Shown here piece by piece: positions 1 to 11,436 of a stretch of 64,000 nucleotides of DNA. This stretch comes from Loxodes magnus. Lineage: Eukaryota > Ciliophora > Karyorelictea > Loxodida > Loxodidae. The notes under the pieces were generated by a model that did not search any database, had not been told where the DNA came from, and worked only from the letters and a program-made list of their open reading frames with translations. The first letter of the stretch is position 1. Each line of letters starts with the position of its first letter. The translations under genes and the position numbers were made by a program. The stretch spans positions 1 to 64,000 of the forward strand of contig CAMPDV010001444.1 of the NCBI GenBank assembly GCA_946699065.1. The letters run 5' to 3'.

Positions 1-3000
1 ATTATAAATGATAGTTAATATTCATATAGTTAGAATTTAAAACTCATAGTAATAAGCATATTTCTTTGTTTTTTAGTATAAGAAGAAAGATAAAAAAAGA
101 TAGTAATTACTTGAAAATTCTTAAGATTAAACAAAACTAAGTAACTAGTGTTGCTTTAATAACAGAGATAGTTTTTAAAATGAAAAGAAGTAGAAATTTT
201 TGTAAACTAAGAGAGGATAAATTAAATTTAAATAAAGCAAAGACATTTAAATTAACAACCCTATTTAGATATAACATGCTGTTAATTTAATTTTTTTAAA
301 GCTATGGAAGTAATACAAGTCCTTATAGAAAACCCATCAAAGGAGATGAAATCCAATATTATATATACTTCAGAACTTTGATAAATTACTCTAGTGCTTA
401 CACATAAGCTTTTGCTAAAGTTAGTGACATTCAGAATAAATTTGTAGGTTTGAAATAAAAGCTAAATTAGTTTAGATTATCATGGCCTTAAATCAATTCC
501 TTATTTTTATTTCATAGTAGAGATAGAATAAGAAAGGTAGTAAAATTATAATATGCTTAGAACTGTAGAAAATTAAAGATATATAAGATAAAAGTAACTT
601 ATCTTATAATTTATAGCATAATAAACAAAACTAAGTCTAATTTATTAAAAATACGAAGGAGCTAGAAAAATAGATTGTCACTCTTGATAAAAAATTCTCA
701 TGACTGCTTTACAAAAGATTTACTTTTTAACTTAAGTTATAGATTTAGAATGAACTCTTAGCTTTTCTTCTTCACTTTTAAAATTGATTTATATTCTTTA
801 TTAATTCAACCTTTATTGCTAAATTCTAAAAATTAAGATTTAAATTTACAACTTGACTGATTGAAAAAATCCAATTTCTAAATTTCTTGAATCTAGATTT
901 GAAATATAAGCTTAAGCATTTCTTAAGCCTTGATAAGCTATTTCTATCATTCGTTTTATCAATTTTATATTTTTCAAAGTCACACCTTAAGGAATTTATC
1001 CCAATATTTTGTTATATCAACAGAAATTTACTCTTAAGTTGTCTGAGCAAACTTATTTCAACTATTTCATTCTTATCTTTGTATGTAAGCTTTTTCATTT
1101 TTTAATTTTTCATTCAGTTTGTATTTTAATACAGAAATCAGATTAAGAACTATTATAACATTGCTATATAAGTAAATCTAGCTAGCTAATTGAAATAAGC
1201 CTTCTATGTTTACATCTTATTTTATCTCAATTATTTCTTTAGCAAACTTTTACTTCTTGACAAAACACAGTTCCATTATTTTCGATATACCAACTAAGAA
1301 AAAATTAAAAGATTAAAAGTTAAAGATAAGATAACAACTTCTAACTTAGTAATAACAATCAATCAGTCATCATTAATTCCCTAAAATAGTTCAATATTTG
1401 AATAGAATTTATGCTAAATAACGTTTTTTCGTTGTTTTTAGAGCTAGATTTATAGATTTTTTTTATTTCGCAAAATAGTAGCGAACCAAATTAGTTTCCA
1501 TTGTAAGCAATAAATGGAAATTTGAGTGAAAGAGACTCTTATAATTTTAATAAGTTGGATAAAGAAGAAAAGCAATATTAGCAGTTAAAGTAGTTGTCTA
1601 TAGAAGAAAAGAGGAGAGCTAGTCTAAAAAAATTTGGTCTATAAATTTTTTCAATCAAGTCTAACAATTTATTTCAGATAAGCAAGCGAATATAAGTCTA
1701 AAATAATGGATATAGATATAACCGAAAGTTAAATATAAAAATAACTCAAAATTTAAAATATGAAACATCTACTCAAATGTAGGTTAAAAAATTTCAGTAA
1801 CTCTGGAGTTCTAATGATTATAGATATTTGTGACTACTAAGTGAAACATAATAAAATATACAAAGAAGCTTAAAAAAGAGAAAAATATAAGAGCAAAACT
1901 AGTAGATAAGATAGTTAGTTTTAAAAATAAAGGCCTTATAGTTATGAAAGATAGTTATAACTTACTTTAAATACATTTAGCTCTAAAATAAGAAGAATTT
2001 TAATAAAAAAGGAACCTAAGAAATAGCAGATCTTTCTCTATTAACACCTAAAATATAAGAATGTAAACCTAATTTAATTGAATAATCATAATAATATAAA
2101 GGAAAATAATCTCCCAAATCTTATGCGTAACGAGGGAATTTGAGAAAATTGTGTCTACAATAAGAATTAAAATAGCAAAGTTGGAAGCTCGAATAGATAT
2201 AAGAGAAACTAGGCAAAGCAGTAAACCCGTAATTTCCTCTATAAAGGAAGCAATCAATAGCATATTATCATAATGGAATATAAGATGAATGAGAATTAAA
2301 TTAGCTTAATTAAATCTCTTAAATACTACATTTTAGTTTTGCTAGTTCAGTGTCGAATAAAGTTTTAAAAAGATAAGTATTACAATAAGAAATTATTTAA
2401 AGAATCAATGGATAGCAGGGAAATTTAACAATGGGTATTTGAAGCAAATTAATAATAATTAGGTATAATAAAAAAACGCTGTTGTATATATGTCAAAAGC
2501 AGCATTATTATAAGAGATGCTGGTGAAGAAGCCAAATTTAGAAAAAGAATAAAATACCTTTTCTAATTTAACCAACTAAATCAGGTCTATTACATAAGAA
2601 AAATTCTTTAATAGTAAATTTAGCAATTTTAAGAATAAATTATAACGTAACAAGTTTAATCGTAAAATGCAAAGTATAAAGAGGATGGTAGACTAAGAAA
2701 GTCTTAAACGACCTTTTGTTAAAAAGGAGAAATTCTTAAGATATATGGATGCAAATATCAACTTCGAAACTATAAATTTCTTTTAATTTAACTTTTAGAA
2801 GAACCGAAATTAAGGATAACAAGTTTAGTAATTTTTATTTAATTGATAAGAACTAATTTAATCGCTTGAAACTAACATCTAATCTCATCTATTTAAACTT
2901 TCTTAAATTTTCGTTATAATATGATATTAAATTAATCTTATGTCCTATTAGACTTATATCTAGATAAAGACTACCTAGTGAAAATGTCAAACTGTATTAT

Positions 3001-4767
3001 AGTGATATTAATCAATTTCCTTTATTTTATTATGATTTTGCTTAATAATTAGCTCTTAAAATCATTAAGCTCATCTTAATCTACAACCTTTAAAATATTT
3101 GAATTTTTTGAGTTAAAGAGTAAAATAAATTTGTGCTTGGTAAGAAGATTCTAGGAGTAGTTAATTATGAAGAGGATATAGCAGGATAATGGGTTACACA
3201 ATTATGAAGGGATTAAAATCACGATTGCATATTAATAATTAGATGTAAGAAGGAACAACATCTGGTGAAGCAATTTTTAAACAATATTTACTAATATATC
3301 TCATTAGATTCTGAGTCATGTAATAAAACGAATCGTAAAGCTAAAAATTAAAAAAATCCATAATAACCCAAAAATCGAATGATGAAAGTAAATCATATAA
3401 ATCAACTTAAATTAATAAATATCCAGTTTTAGCAGAGTTAAGATATGAGAAGATAGTTAAAATGAAGGAAACTTATGAGAATAATTATAAAGGATAAATA
3501 TAATAAGTCAAATAGAAGATAAAAACAAATTAAAAGAAAACTTAAGTTACTAACACTTAGTCTTCAGACGTTGCTATACCAAAAAAGAAAATTCTTTCAA
3601 AAATTTAAATTGATGGTATACCAAAAATGATTTAAACTTATTTGAGTATACTTACTTTTAAAAGAAGCAAAAAGATAAAATAAAGCAATATTAAGGATTT
3701 TCTTTATTTTAGATTTCTAGAAAAATTTAAGAAAAATTCAGATCTCTCTGAAAATAAGGGATATTCTATAAACATGCTTCTCAATTAAAGTTATAGGTAA
3801 TAGAACTTTTGATTTATATATATAATAAGTAATTAACTAAGTCATTTATAATAAAGCTTCTGATATAAATATTTGCTTTAAAGCAAAAATATAAAATCAT
3901 ACTATGTTTATTTACATCAAAGCTTGGAATTTGAAATTGGGATAAATAAATAATTAAGTTTAAAAGCTTGTATATATCTAATTAAGAAATAAAAACAGAA
4001 GATAAAATATAAAAAATTAGAAATCTTAATTAATTAGACCATTAATAAATTATGATTAAAACTATAATGATCCAATGGAGATCGAGTAATCAAACTTAAA
4101 TACTAATAAAATATAAAAACTAGATAATCAATCAGATAATAAAAAGAGGATTAATTATGTGCTGCCTCTGTAGAAGGCTAGAAAGCACAAAATAAAATTG
4201 TTGGAGATACCAAAATACAGAAAAGCAAAAATAAACAATTTCTTAAAAAGCATTCCTTATTTTTATTGTTTTTCAGAAAGCACTGTTACATTAGTAAATT
4301 ATACAATGTTGTTATGCTATTATTTATAAATTTATCTTATATATTTTCTATTTTAGTTTCTTTTCATTTATTTATATAAAACTATTTACTCATTTTATTA
4401 AATATTAGATTCATCATTAATATTTTAACTATACAATTTTTTTAATAGCTCTCCGAAAGAATAAAGAGAATGCCTTAGTTCTAAAAAAATATATATAGTA
4501 ATTTAAAATTAAGTTTATCATTTATTCATCAAACTTTAATTAATAAAACTATTATGACATCATATAAAAATATGGCTCCAAAGAAATAAGTATCTTCTGC
4601 GAAAACATTTTACAATACATATAACTAAAGTAATTATTTTATATGCTATAATTGGAAGAATAGAAACTAAAAAAAGAAGTTTAAGATCTAAAATAAATAA
4701 TTTAATTTCTTATGCTTACTATCAATAAATTGATCAACAAACTGAACCTTAGATAAGAAATTAACTA
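1..4767. other. No recognisable gene; left part of duplicated segment
   Basis: No domain could be recognised on either strand. Several stretches on the plus strand (about 1500-1950 and 2290-2900) translate without TGA under the reassigned code, but they are Lys/Asn/Gln-rich and carry no motif. The second copy differs from the first by 1-2-base indels inside these stretches (near 2156, 2440 and 3271), which would break any long frame. The part from about 4030 to 4767 is also similar to 14990-15722, so it belongs to a repeated context lying next to the LINE 3' end. I infer decayed or intergenic sequence. Confidence 0.5.
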
Positions 4768-5770
4768 GCTTACCCAAAAATCATGCTCATACTTTTTGAC
4801 ATAATCTTGACTTTAAATTTTATTCTAAAGAAATAATTTCTTTAAATCAGTTTCCAAATATTTATATTCCTTTACTCTTTCTATTGCCATTTCATTTATA
4901 TATATTATTTGTCAACTTTGTATTTTCTTTCCATTTCATAGCATTCACTACGTCTTATCTGCTCATATTATATTATTAAGATAACCGTTGTAGTATTTCA
5001 ATCATCTCTTGAAATTGGTCTGAACTTACCATCATTACAATGTCATCTGCATATGCTAATGCTCCCATATATCTTTCCTCTGTATATTATTCTAATTTCA
5101 TGTTTATGGTTATTCTTACTTTGTTTTATCTTAGTTAGTTGACAAGTTTATTTATTATAATATTGAATAATCTTGGAGAGCAGGTGCTACCTTATTTAGC
5201 TCATTTCCCCGTTTAAAACTGTTCTGATATTAAACCATTTATTTTTATCTTTGCTTCTTCTCTGTACAAATCAGTTATGAGCTTGATTATTTGCTCAAGT
5301 TTTTCAATTTCATTTAGTATCTTTCATATGTCTGCTTTTATTACTGAGTCAAATGCTTTTTTTAAATCAATAAATATTACTCCTTTTTCTTGATTATTTT
5401 TCTTAAGTCATTCTTGTGCAGTTCTTAGATTGAAGATTTGCTATAAGCATGATTTGCCTTGCTTGAAGCCATATTATAATTCATCGTCACATTTGCTCAA
5501 ATATGAGTTTATTTATCCAAATAATCAGATATCTAAATTTTTACTAAATGAATTAAAAGTGAAATCGGCTTATAATTCATAGAGTTTTGCATTCTACCTT
5601 TTTTATGAAGTAGTATAATAAATGATCCTTTAATATTGCTTGGCATAGCTCCAAATTGTATTATTTTTACGTTAATATTGCGATTAGGTTAACAATTTAT
5701 CTCCTCAAGTTCTTATTGTACTTATTTATTTTCTATCAGGTCCTGCAGCTTTCATTAGGAGAGCTTTTTT
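4768..5770 (-). pseudogene. LINE-A reverse transcriptase, frameshifted
   Basis: RT blocks are readable on the minus strand in order: KAAGPDRK (block 0/1), FGAMPSNIKGSFIILLHKKG and NYKPISLL (fingers), YGFKQGKSC, FIDLKKAFDSV (motif A), GSTCSPRLFNIII (motif B) and GALAYADDIVMM (motif C, YADD at 5053-5042). The KAAGPD block and the blocks from YGFKQG onward share one frame, whereas FGAMPS to PISLL lies in another. A shift is therefore needed near 5700 and a compensating one near 5540. Both shifts are present in copy 2. TGA falls at Trp in this domain as elsewhere. Confidence 0.85.
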
Positions 5771-6379
5771 ATACAGCACACTAAATATTCGTTTTAGACC
5801 TATATTGTTTGTGTGTTCTTGTATGAATCTAATAATCATTTGCTGCCACTTTTATAGATCTCCTCTCAACTTTCTTTAAAATTTTGCATATCCTTTTCGT
5901 TTATTAATGTCCATGGTGCATATTTTCTCTACTTTAATCATCTTTGAATTCCTTTTCAAGTTTTGTTTAATTTTCCTTAATTAATTTTATCTAAGAAAAT
6001 ATTTAATTGATTTTTCCTATCTTTTTTTGATGCAGTTTAAATTTTCTCCTTGCTTCTTTCTCATTTTAATATAATTATCAATTTATTAGCATCCTTATCT
6101 AATTAGATATTTTACTTATTTCGCCTGCTATTAAAAAAAAATTTTCTGTCAATATATTAGTTTTTTCTCATTTAATCTATTATAAATCCATATATCACTT
6201 AGGTCGCTTCTTGGATATATTCTTTATTTTCATAGTATGCTTAGCTATCTAAATTTTCGAATTCGCTAAGACATATTTTCTTGAATCATTCTTTGAATCT
6301 CTCTTGAACCTTTTATTACTTTAATTTTTTTAAAGTTTATCCTTTTAATTTATGGGCTTTTTCGATATTCTTCCTTAAT

Positions 6380-7090
6380 TTTTATCTTTATTTTACCTGG
6401 CTAATGATCTCCTATTGGTCTCTATTGATAGAATTTTGTGCTGATAATGTTAGGCATGATATATTGCTCCCTTAAGAACTATTCTATTTTCAATTTTCCT
6501 TTCCCTTTCATAGTGATGAAGGTTGAATCTTTTTTTGGATCTTTACAATCTAAAAGATAATCTTTCATCAAGTTAAATAAGTATTAGCCTGCATTATTCT
6601 GCTCATACGATAAAAATTGGGGAGTATGCGCATTAAAATCCCCTAGTATTAAAATTTATAATCCTTTGCTGCTATTATGCATTATTAGAGACTTTCATAA
6701 AAGGGTATTAGTTAGTCAGAGTCAGATGTTGTAGTGCTATATACGTTTATCAATGCAAGCCGAACATCAAGTGTTAAACCTATTAATCTTCCCCTAAAAT
6801 AATCCTGCTCGATTGAGATCTCCTATATCATACTTTGTTTCTGCGGATAATTCCATCTTTTAAATAAAATGCTACTCCTTTGCAGTATTTTGTGCTCAAT
6901 TTTATTATTGCTCTGAATCAATGTTTATAAGCATTTTGGCAGTTTGATCCGTAAATATTTCTTAAATCGCCATAATTTCTATCTTCTTTTCACACATAAA
7001 CTTGATTAATTCCTTCTTGCTTGATTTTATTCTTTTGGTATTTGTTGTGCCTATGTTTAATTCTGACTATTTTATTATATTAATATTTTC
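6380..7090 (-). pseudogene. LINE-A APE endonuclease domain
   Basis: The minus-strand translation (TAA/TAG as Gln, TGA as Trp) carries the order of APE-type endonuclease motifs: an N-terminal LNIGTTNTKRIKSSKKEL segment, the IMAIQE motif with the metal-binding Glu, GDFNAHTPQF at 6643-6614 (matching the conserved GDFN-H block), a D-P-x-x-x-S-T-F segment and a final GDHQPGKIKI block corresponding to the catalytic S/G-D-H motif. These residues define the endonuclease of non-LTR retrotransposons such as L1 and I, which nicks target DNA to prime reverse transcription. The domain looks intact, though downstream RT damage makes the element dead. Confidence 0.85.
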
Positions 7091-7380
7091 TTTTACTTCC
7101 TTTTTTTCTTAATCCTCCTACTCTGCATTTTTAGCTTCCTATTCTTTAATAGCGTGAAAACCAAATCGTTTTAATGTTTATTATTTTTCCTGTACTTATG
7201 TCTTCATTTTTTTGCTCGATACTATCTTCCTTACCATTATATTTTTTTATCTTTTTTGAGAAGGCGTTATGTTTATGCATACTTCCTGTCACTACTTTCT
7301 ATTTGTTTCAGTTTTTTTGTCATATTTCCTATTTTACTTTCTGTTTTTTTGTGATATTGATAGTTTCGTCTCAGTTTTAT

Positions 7381-8420
7381 TTATTTAAATTTGTAGCATA
7401 AACTTGTTGCTAGAAATAAGACGTGGTAATCGATTTGAAAATTATACTCTTTAGTTTTCTTCGCTTTCTTTTCCTTCGCTATCAGTTTCTCTTTATAATA
7501 AGGCATTTTATTCCTGATTTCTGAATGTATCAACCTGATTTTTACTTCCTTAACATTTTTAATTGCTTTCTTTATAGTTTTTTTCTTAAGTATTAATTTG
7601 TTAATATGCACTTTTTGGCTACAGTTCATACATTTTCAAATTGACGGATGATTCAAGTTAGTGGTTATACCTCCTTCGTCTAACTTATTTGATATATTTT
7701 CTACATCTTTGATCTCCTTCAATTCTAAATAAGTTCTCATTTTTCCATGGGTTCACGTTGGTCTTTTACAGTTCCGATTTTTGTACATGCTATTTTTCCG
7801 TACTGCTCCGGTGGGTTTCTACCTGGTTAAAACTTGAATACATGTTAAATGTTCAATGAATCAGGTAGTTCTTAATGTAGTAGAATTCCTCTATATTTCT
7901 TTGCTCTTTTGACAAACTAAATTTCTACTATTCAATGTTTAATTATTTCCGAATTGTGTGAGTGTTTCCTATTTTTGAATTATATAATATAATTATTCCT
8001 GTCTGAAGGATTTTAGCACTCTCAATATTTTTCCATATTCTTATTTCAGATATCTGAGAAATGCTTGAACGATTTCATTTTCTTGCATTTCTGCTGGACT
8101 GTGTCTTTGGTTGTAGTATTTTTATTCTAAAAATTGATTGAAATAGGTAACTCCTACTCTTTAGCAACTTTGAGCTGCATATTATCGTTCTCATTTTCTG
8201 GAATTTGCTTATTCTTTTCTTCTTCCATTAAAAGATTTGCATAGAGCTGTTGTCTTGTATGATGTTCTAAATTATCTATGTTTTTGATAGGCTACTTAGT
8301 TTTTAGATTTATGCCCCTTTTTCTTGTGCATTCCTCCTAGTAGTTTAAATATTTTACAACAGAGACGTTTTTCTTAAAAATAATATCCAAGATCTGATTA
8401 ATCTGTAAAGTTCTTTCATG
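7381..8420 (-). pseudogene. LINE-A ORF1-like region, Cys/His-rich
   Basis: The minus strand gives a long stretch in one frame from near 7960 to 7381 with scattered Cys and His: a CQKSKE segment, a CKRPTWTHGK segment and a CMNCSQKVH pair (CxxC), followed by a very Lys-rich tail. Further upstream (8300-7970) another frame gives a Glu/Asn/Lys-rich stretch and a piece resembling an RRM-like edge, so at least one frameshift separates them. Position directly 5' of the endonuclease and the basic, Cys-rich composition fit a LINE nucleic-acid-binding ORF1. I cannot assign a specific zinc-finger family. Confidence 0.5.
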
Positions 8421-8621
8421 CCTTTGTTAAATTTAACTTGTAGTCTCGATCCGAGATTGGCAGCATGTGAAATGATGATAGCTATTTGATATAATATCCT
8501 AGCATAATTTAATGTATGTAAATAAAGTAATAATGTAGTTTTAGATATAATTGACTGTATTTTTGATGGTAACTGTTATAAATTACCTTTTATAGCTTTT
8601 GTAGTCTAAATAATAATAAAA

Positions 8622-10016
8622 ATGTAAGCGTTACCAAAATGCTTAATCTGCTTAGAAGATTACAACTTAACTAATGCTCTTCCAACTGTCTTACCTTGTG
8701 GACATATTTACTGTGGTTTGTGTTTGAATACTCAGTACTGATTATAAGGCATAATGTAATGTCCTATTTGTTAAAAAGGATTCCATTTTAGATTTGATGA
8801 TTTACCTTAAGAAAGTGATTTAATAAGAGTGATATTTTAAAACTAATAATACATATAAAAGATTTAAGATGCTAGATAGAAATTAAAAGAGATAAGGAGG
8901 TAAATTATGGAAAAATCTAAAACCATTACAACCAAATAATCAAACATTAGTAATACTCTCATAATACCACTAACTAATATCATCATCAATCATTAACCAA
9001 CATTTATCTACCAAAAATAACACTCAAATATTATCTAATTCTACTAATCACTAAAACCAACTATACTCTAATATAACTCATAACCACCTACAATACTAAA
9101 CTCTAAATTAACTTACAATCTAATAAGATAAAAACTATAATACAATACTAAGTAACCAAATAAGATTTAGACTAATTAACATAAACTAAGCTAGCACTCC
9201 AAATAATCTAACTATATTCACTTTTTTGATTGAGAAATTTAAAAATTAAGCTTATTTAATATTTAAACAGAGTAAATACGATAAGTTTAAGTTTAAATTA
9301 TAATTCTAGATGGCAATAGGAGTATAGAATATGAAAATAAGTTATATTTAATTGGAGGATATAACAGAAATTAAAATAAATTAATAAAAGAAACTCGATA
9401 ATTCGATTATGAAGGTAATAATATAAAACTTAGTGATCTAAATGAGGGAAGAGGTTACTTTGGAATAGCAGCTGCTTAAAATTATCTTTATGTGGTTGGA
9501 GGAATTACTAATAATAGTCAAATATTATAATCAGTAGAAAAGTTAAAGATAGGAAATTAAAGTAAATGATAAAACTGCTCTTAATTTCCATTTTAAATAA
9601 CTTGTTAAACTTTAGTAGTAGATAGAGATGAATAAAATATTTATTCTTTTGGAGGTGAAAATTAAAAAGTATAAACTTTAAAAGACATATGAAAGTATAG
9701 CATATAGAACGATAGATGGAGTAAGTAAAATTTGAGTCTTCCTGTAGCTGTTGCTTAGTCTATAGTTTGCTTAGAGCCTCTTGTCATATTTGGAGGTATA
9801 AAAAATTATTTTACGAATGAATTTTCAAGAAGAATATATAAAAGAAATAAAGAATAATGGCAATAAAGTTAAATTTTTAAAGATGTTGGAGCTTTAACGG
9901 AGATGAAAATAAGAAATAACTATGGATATGTTTTTGCTATAGAATAGAGAAGAGTTTCAATAATGAGGATTGATTTAGAAAAATTGAGTTATAGAAGTAT
10001 TAAAAGTAATAACTGA
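8622..10016 (+). CDS. RING finger-kelch fusion protein, copy 1 (intact)
   Basis: A 464-aa ORF opens at the first ATG after an AT-rich leader and runs in one frame to a TGA that is conserved in position in all three window copies. Residues 7-50 form a C3HC4 RING (CLICLEDY... LPCGHIYCGLC ... QCPICQKGF), with a TGA-encoded Trp between the Cys pairs. A 110-residue Asn/Gln/Thr/Ile-rich linker follows. Residues about 225-460 hold kelch repeats, seen as LYLIGGY, LYVVGGI, IYSFGGE and LVIFGG, each followed by a Trp-containing segment partly encoded by TGA. RING-kelch proteins are expected to act as ubiquitin ligases that use the kelch propeller for substrate binding; this is inference. The 5' half is almost identical in the three copies whereas the kelch half has diverged. 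Confidence 0.85.
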
Positions 10017-10550
10017 TAAACATAATAATAATATCTATATTATTAATAGTATTTATAATTTAGTTTTATATGTAAAGAAGTAGTTTAAAGATCTATAATT
10101 AAGTAAATATGTTACTACTTATTAAAGAGGTTAATCTACTAAATACCTTAATAAGAGAATATAAATAAAGAATCAAATTTTATCTAAACATCTTAAAAAT
10201 CTATTATTCAAATATTATTTTTATTCAGAAACAAACATACAGCTTATAACATACTTATATTCAACATAGTCAAAAAAACTATCTTTAAATACATCCTTAT
10301 ATTCAAATTATATAAGTACTACTTAGATTACTATTTAACTAATCAAATCAAAACTATAATCAAATAATCATTAAGCAATACCTATATCTAAATACTAATT
10401 AAGTCATCACTACTATCATCAAGTCAACATCTTAAACCCTTAAATACATTATTTCCTTTAATCATTTAAACTAAAATCTATATACTTAAAAATATCCCTT
10501 GTATAATTAATAATAAAGCCAAGCCATTATAATAGCTATACTCTCGATAA
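10017..10550. other. G-poor 3' flank of RING-kelch copy 1
   Basis: No gene recognised. The plus strand is strikingly poor in G and rich in A, T and C. Parallel, diverged versions follow the other two RING-kelch copies (18223-18765 and 46724-47265). The segment probably contains the 3' untranslated region and spacer of the gene. It ends where element A is inserted. Confidence 0.5.
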
Positions 10551-10566
10551 AAACTCAATCTTAAGA

Positions 10567-11401
10567 CAAAAAAAATGGAGAAGAATATTCGTCTTTCTGA
10601 GAAATAACAAAGAAAAGCAAGAAAACAAGTGACGAACGAGGAGCTAAAAAAGCAAAGACAGGATAGAGAATCTAGCTCGTCTTCAGAGGGAAAAGTAATG
10701 GTTGGTCCGAATGAACAATAAAACCCTGAAACCAAAAATAACAATTTACTCCAAAGCGAAATCGAAAAAATTAAGGCAAAAATTGCAAAATATGAAGAGA
10801 TATTTTTTAATCAAGGAGAAAAAATCCAGGAGCTAATGAATTACATAGAAGACTAAAATAACGAACTGCTAATTCTCAAAAGTTAACTGATTAAAAACTC
10901 AGTAGTAACAGAAAATTAACTTTATGAAATGTCGTAAACTAACTTCAATTAATCACAAAGAATGATCATAGAAGAAGATTAGCACAAAATACAACATTAA
11001 GAAAAGTAAAATTAAGAAAAAAATGATACAAACACAAACAAAAGAATTGAGATGCTGGAGAAAAAAGTTTTTAAAAATAGAAATTAGAAAAACGATATAA
11101 AAATTGTTGGTACTGCTAATCTTGGTATAATTTACTAAGACATTATAAGAAATGAAGATAACTCAAGTACAATGAAGAATAAAGGACCTGAAGAAACTTA
11201 AACAAACTTTGGATAACTGAGTAAGGCATATATAAATAGAAACTATAAACAAGAAACTAAGAGAATCTTTGTGGTAGCCGTCCACTTTAAAAAAAGGTCG
11301 TGGAGAACAACCACGGAAAAAAACTTGTCAGCAGAAGCCTGGTTGAAAACCCAGGATATGCAAACTTTAATTTTACATTTAGTTAAAATAATAATAATAA
11401 T
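10567..11401 (+). mobile_element. Element A, ORF1-only retroelement with TSD
   Basis: The 16-base sequence aaactcaatcttaaga occurs directly before (10551-10566) and after (11402-11417) this 835-bp block, and the block is missing from the matching sites downstream of RING-kelch copies 2 and 3. The block starts eight bases before an ATG, encodes a coiled-coil ORF1-like protein, has a 3' region with a CCTGG/CCAGG hairpin, and ends in a short (ataa/taa)n tail. A long TSD plus a simple-repeat tail are signatures of target-primed reverse transcription. There is no endonuclease or RT, so it must have been mobilised in trans. Confidence 0.85.
10575..11170 (+). pseudogene. Element A ORF1-like coiled-coil protein
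   Basis: From the ATG at 10575 the protein begins MEKNIRLSEKQQRKARKQ, followed by a Ser/Glu patch (ESSSSSEGK) and a long Glu/Lys/Gln-rich, probably coiled-coil, region. It is clearly homologous to element C (shared RKARKQ, ESSSS-EGK, CIEDQN/YIEDQN and QLIK-S-VTE segments). A half-preserved CCHC knuckle (NCWYC) lies near 11110 in a different frame, with Asn and Tyr where His and the last Cys are expected, so the 3' part is frameshifted and mutated. Function by analogy is RNA binding in a retroelement particle. Confidence 0.7.
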
Positions 11402-11436
11402 AAACTCAATCTTAAGATAAGATAATATAATAGATT

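Larger units (their letters stand above)
1..8460. repeat. Segmental duplication, copy 1 (8.46 kb)
   Basis: The sequence from the window start to 8460 reappears at 36703-45165 in the same orientation with only scattered substitutions and small indels; by eye it is about 99% identical. The copies separate abruptly after the shared ending attgg at 8460 and 45165, then become similar again about 40 bases later in the RING-kelch upstream region. The left end of copy 1 may lie outside the window. The segment includes an unassigned 4.7-kb left part and a dead LINE on the minus strand. Frameshifts in the LINE are shared by both copies, so this is a DNA-level duplication and not two independent retrotranspositions. 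Confidence 0.95.
4768..8460 (-). mobile_element. LINE-A copy 1, APE-type non-LTR retrotransposon
   Basis: Read on the minus strand, the element shows in order an ORF1-like part (8450-7380), an APE endonuclease (about 7090-6380) and a reverse transcriptase (about 5770-4770). The 3' boundary near 4768 is set by comparison with 14990-15722, which shares the flank and then diverges. The 5' boundary is where the two big copies separate at 8460. Length 3.7 kb is short but plausible for a complete I/L1-like LINE. Frame changes inside the RT show that it is inactive. No clear target-site duplication was found. Confidence 0.85.

Noticed and set aside
887-1105. Short standard-code ORF, repeated at 37590
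   Set aside because: It exists only because standard stops are absent over 72 codons; under the reassigned code it has no special status, no motif and no start signal, and it lies in the unassigned part of the duplication.
7174-7401. Hydrophobic plus-strand ORF in LINE-A
   Set aside because: It is the antisense of the Lys-rich ORF1/endonuclease junction of LINE-A; Lys codons read backwards give Phe and Leu.
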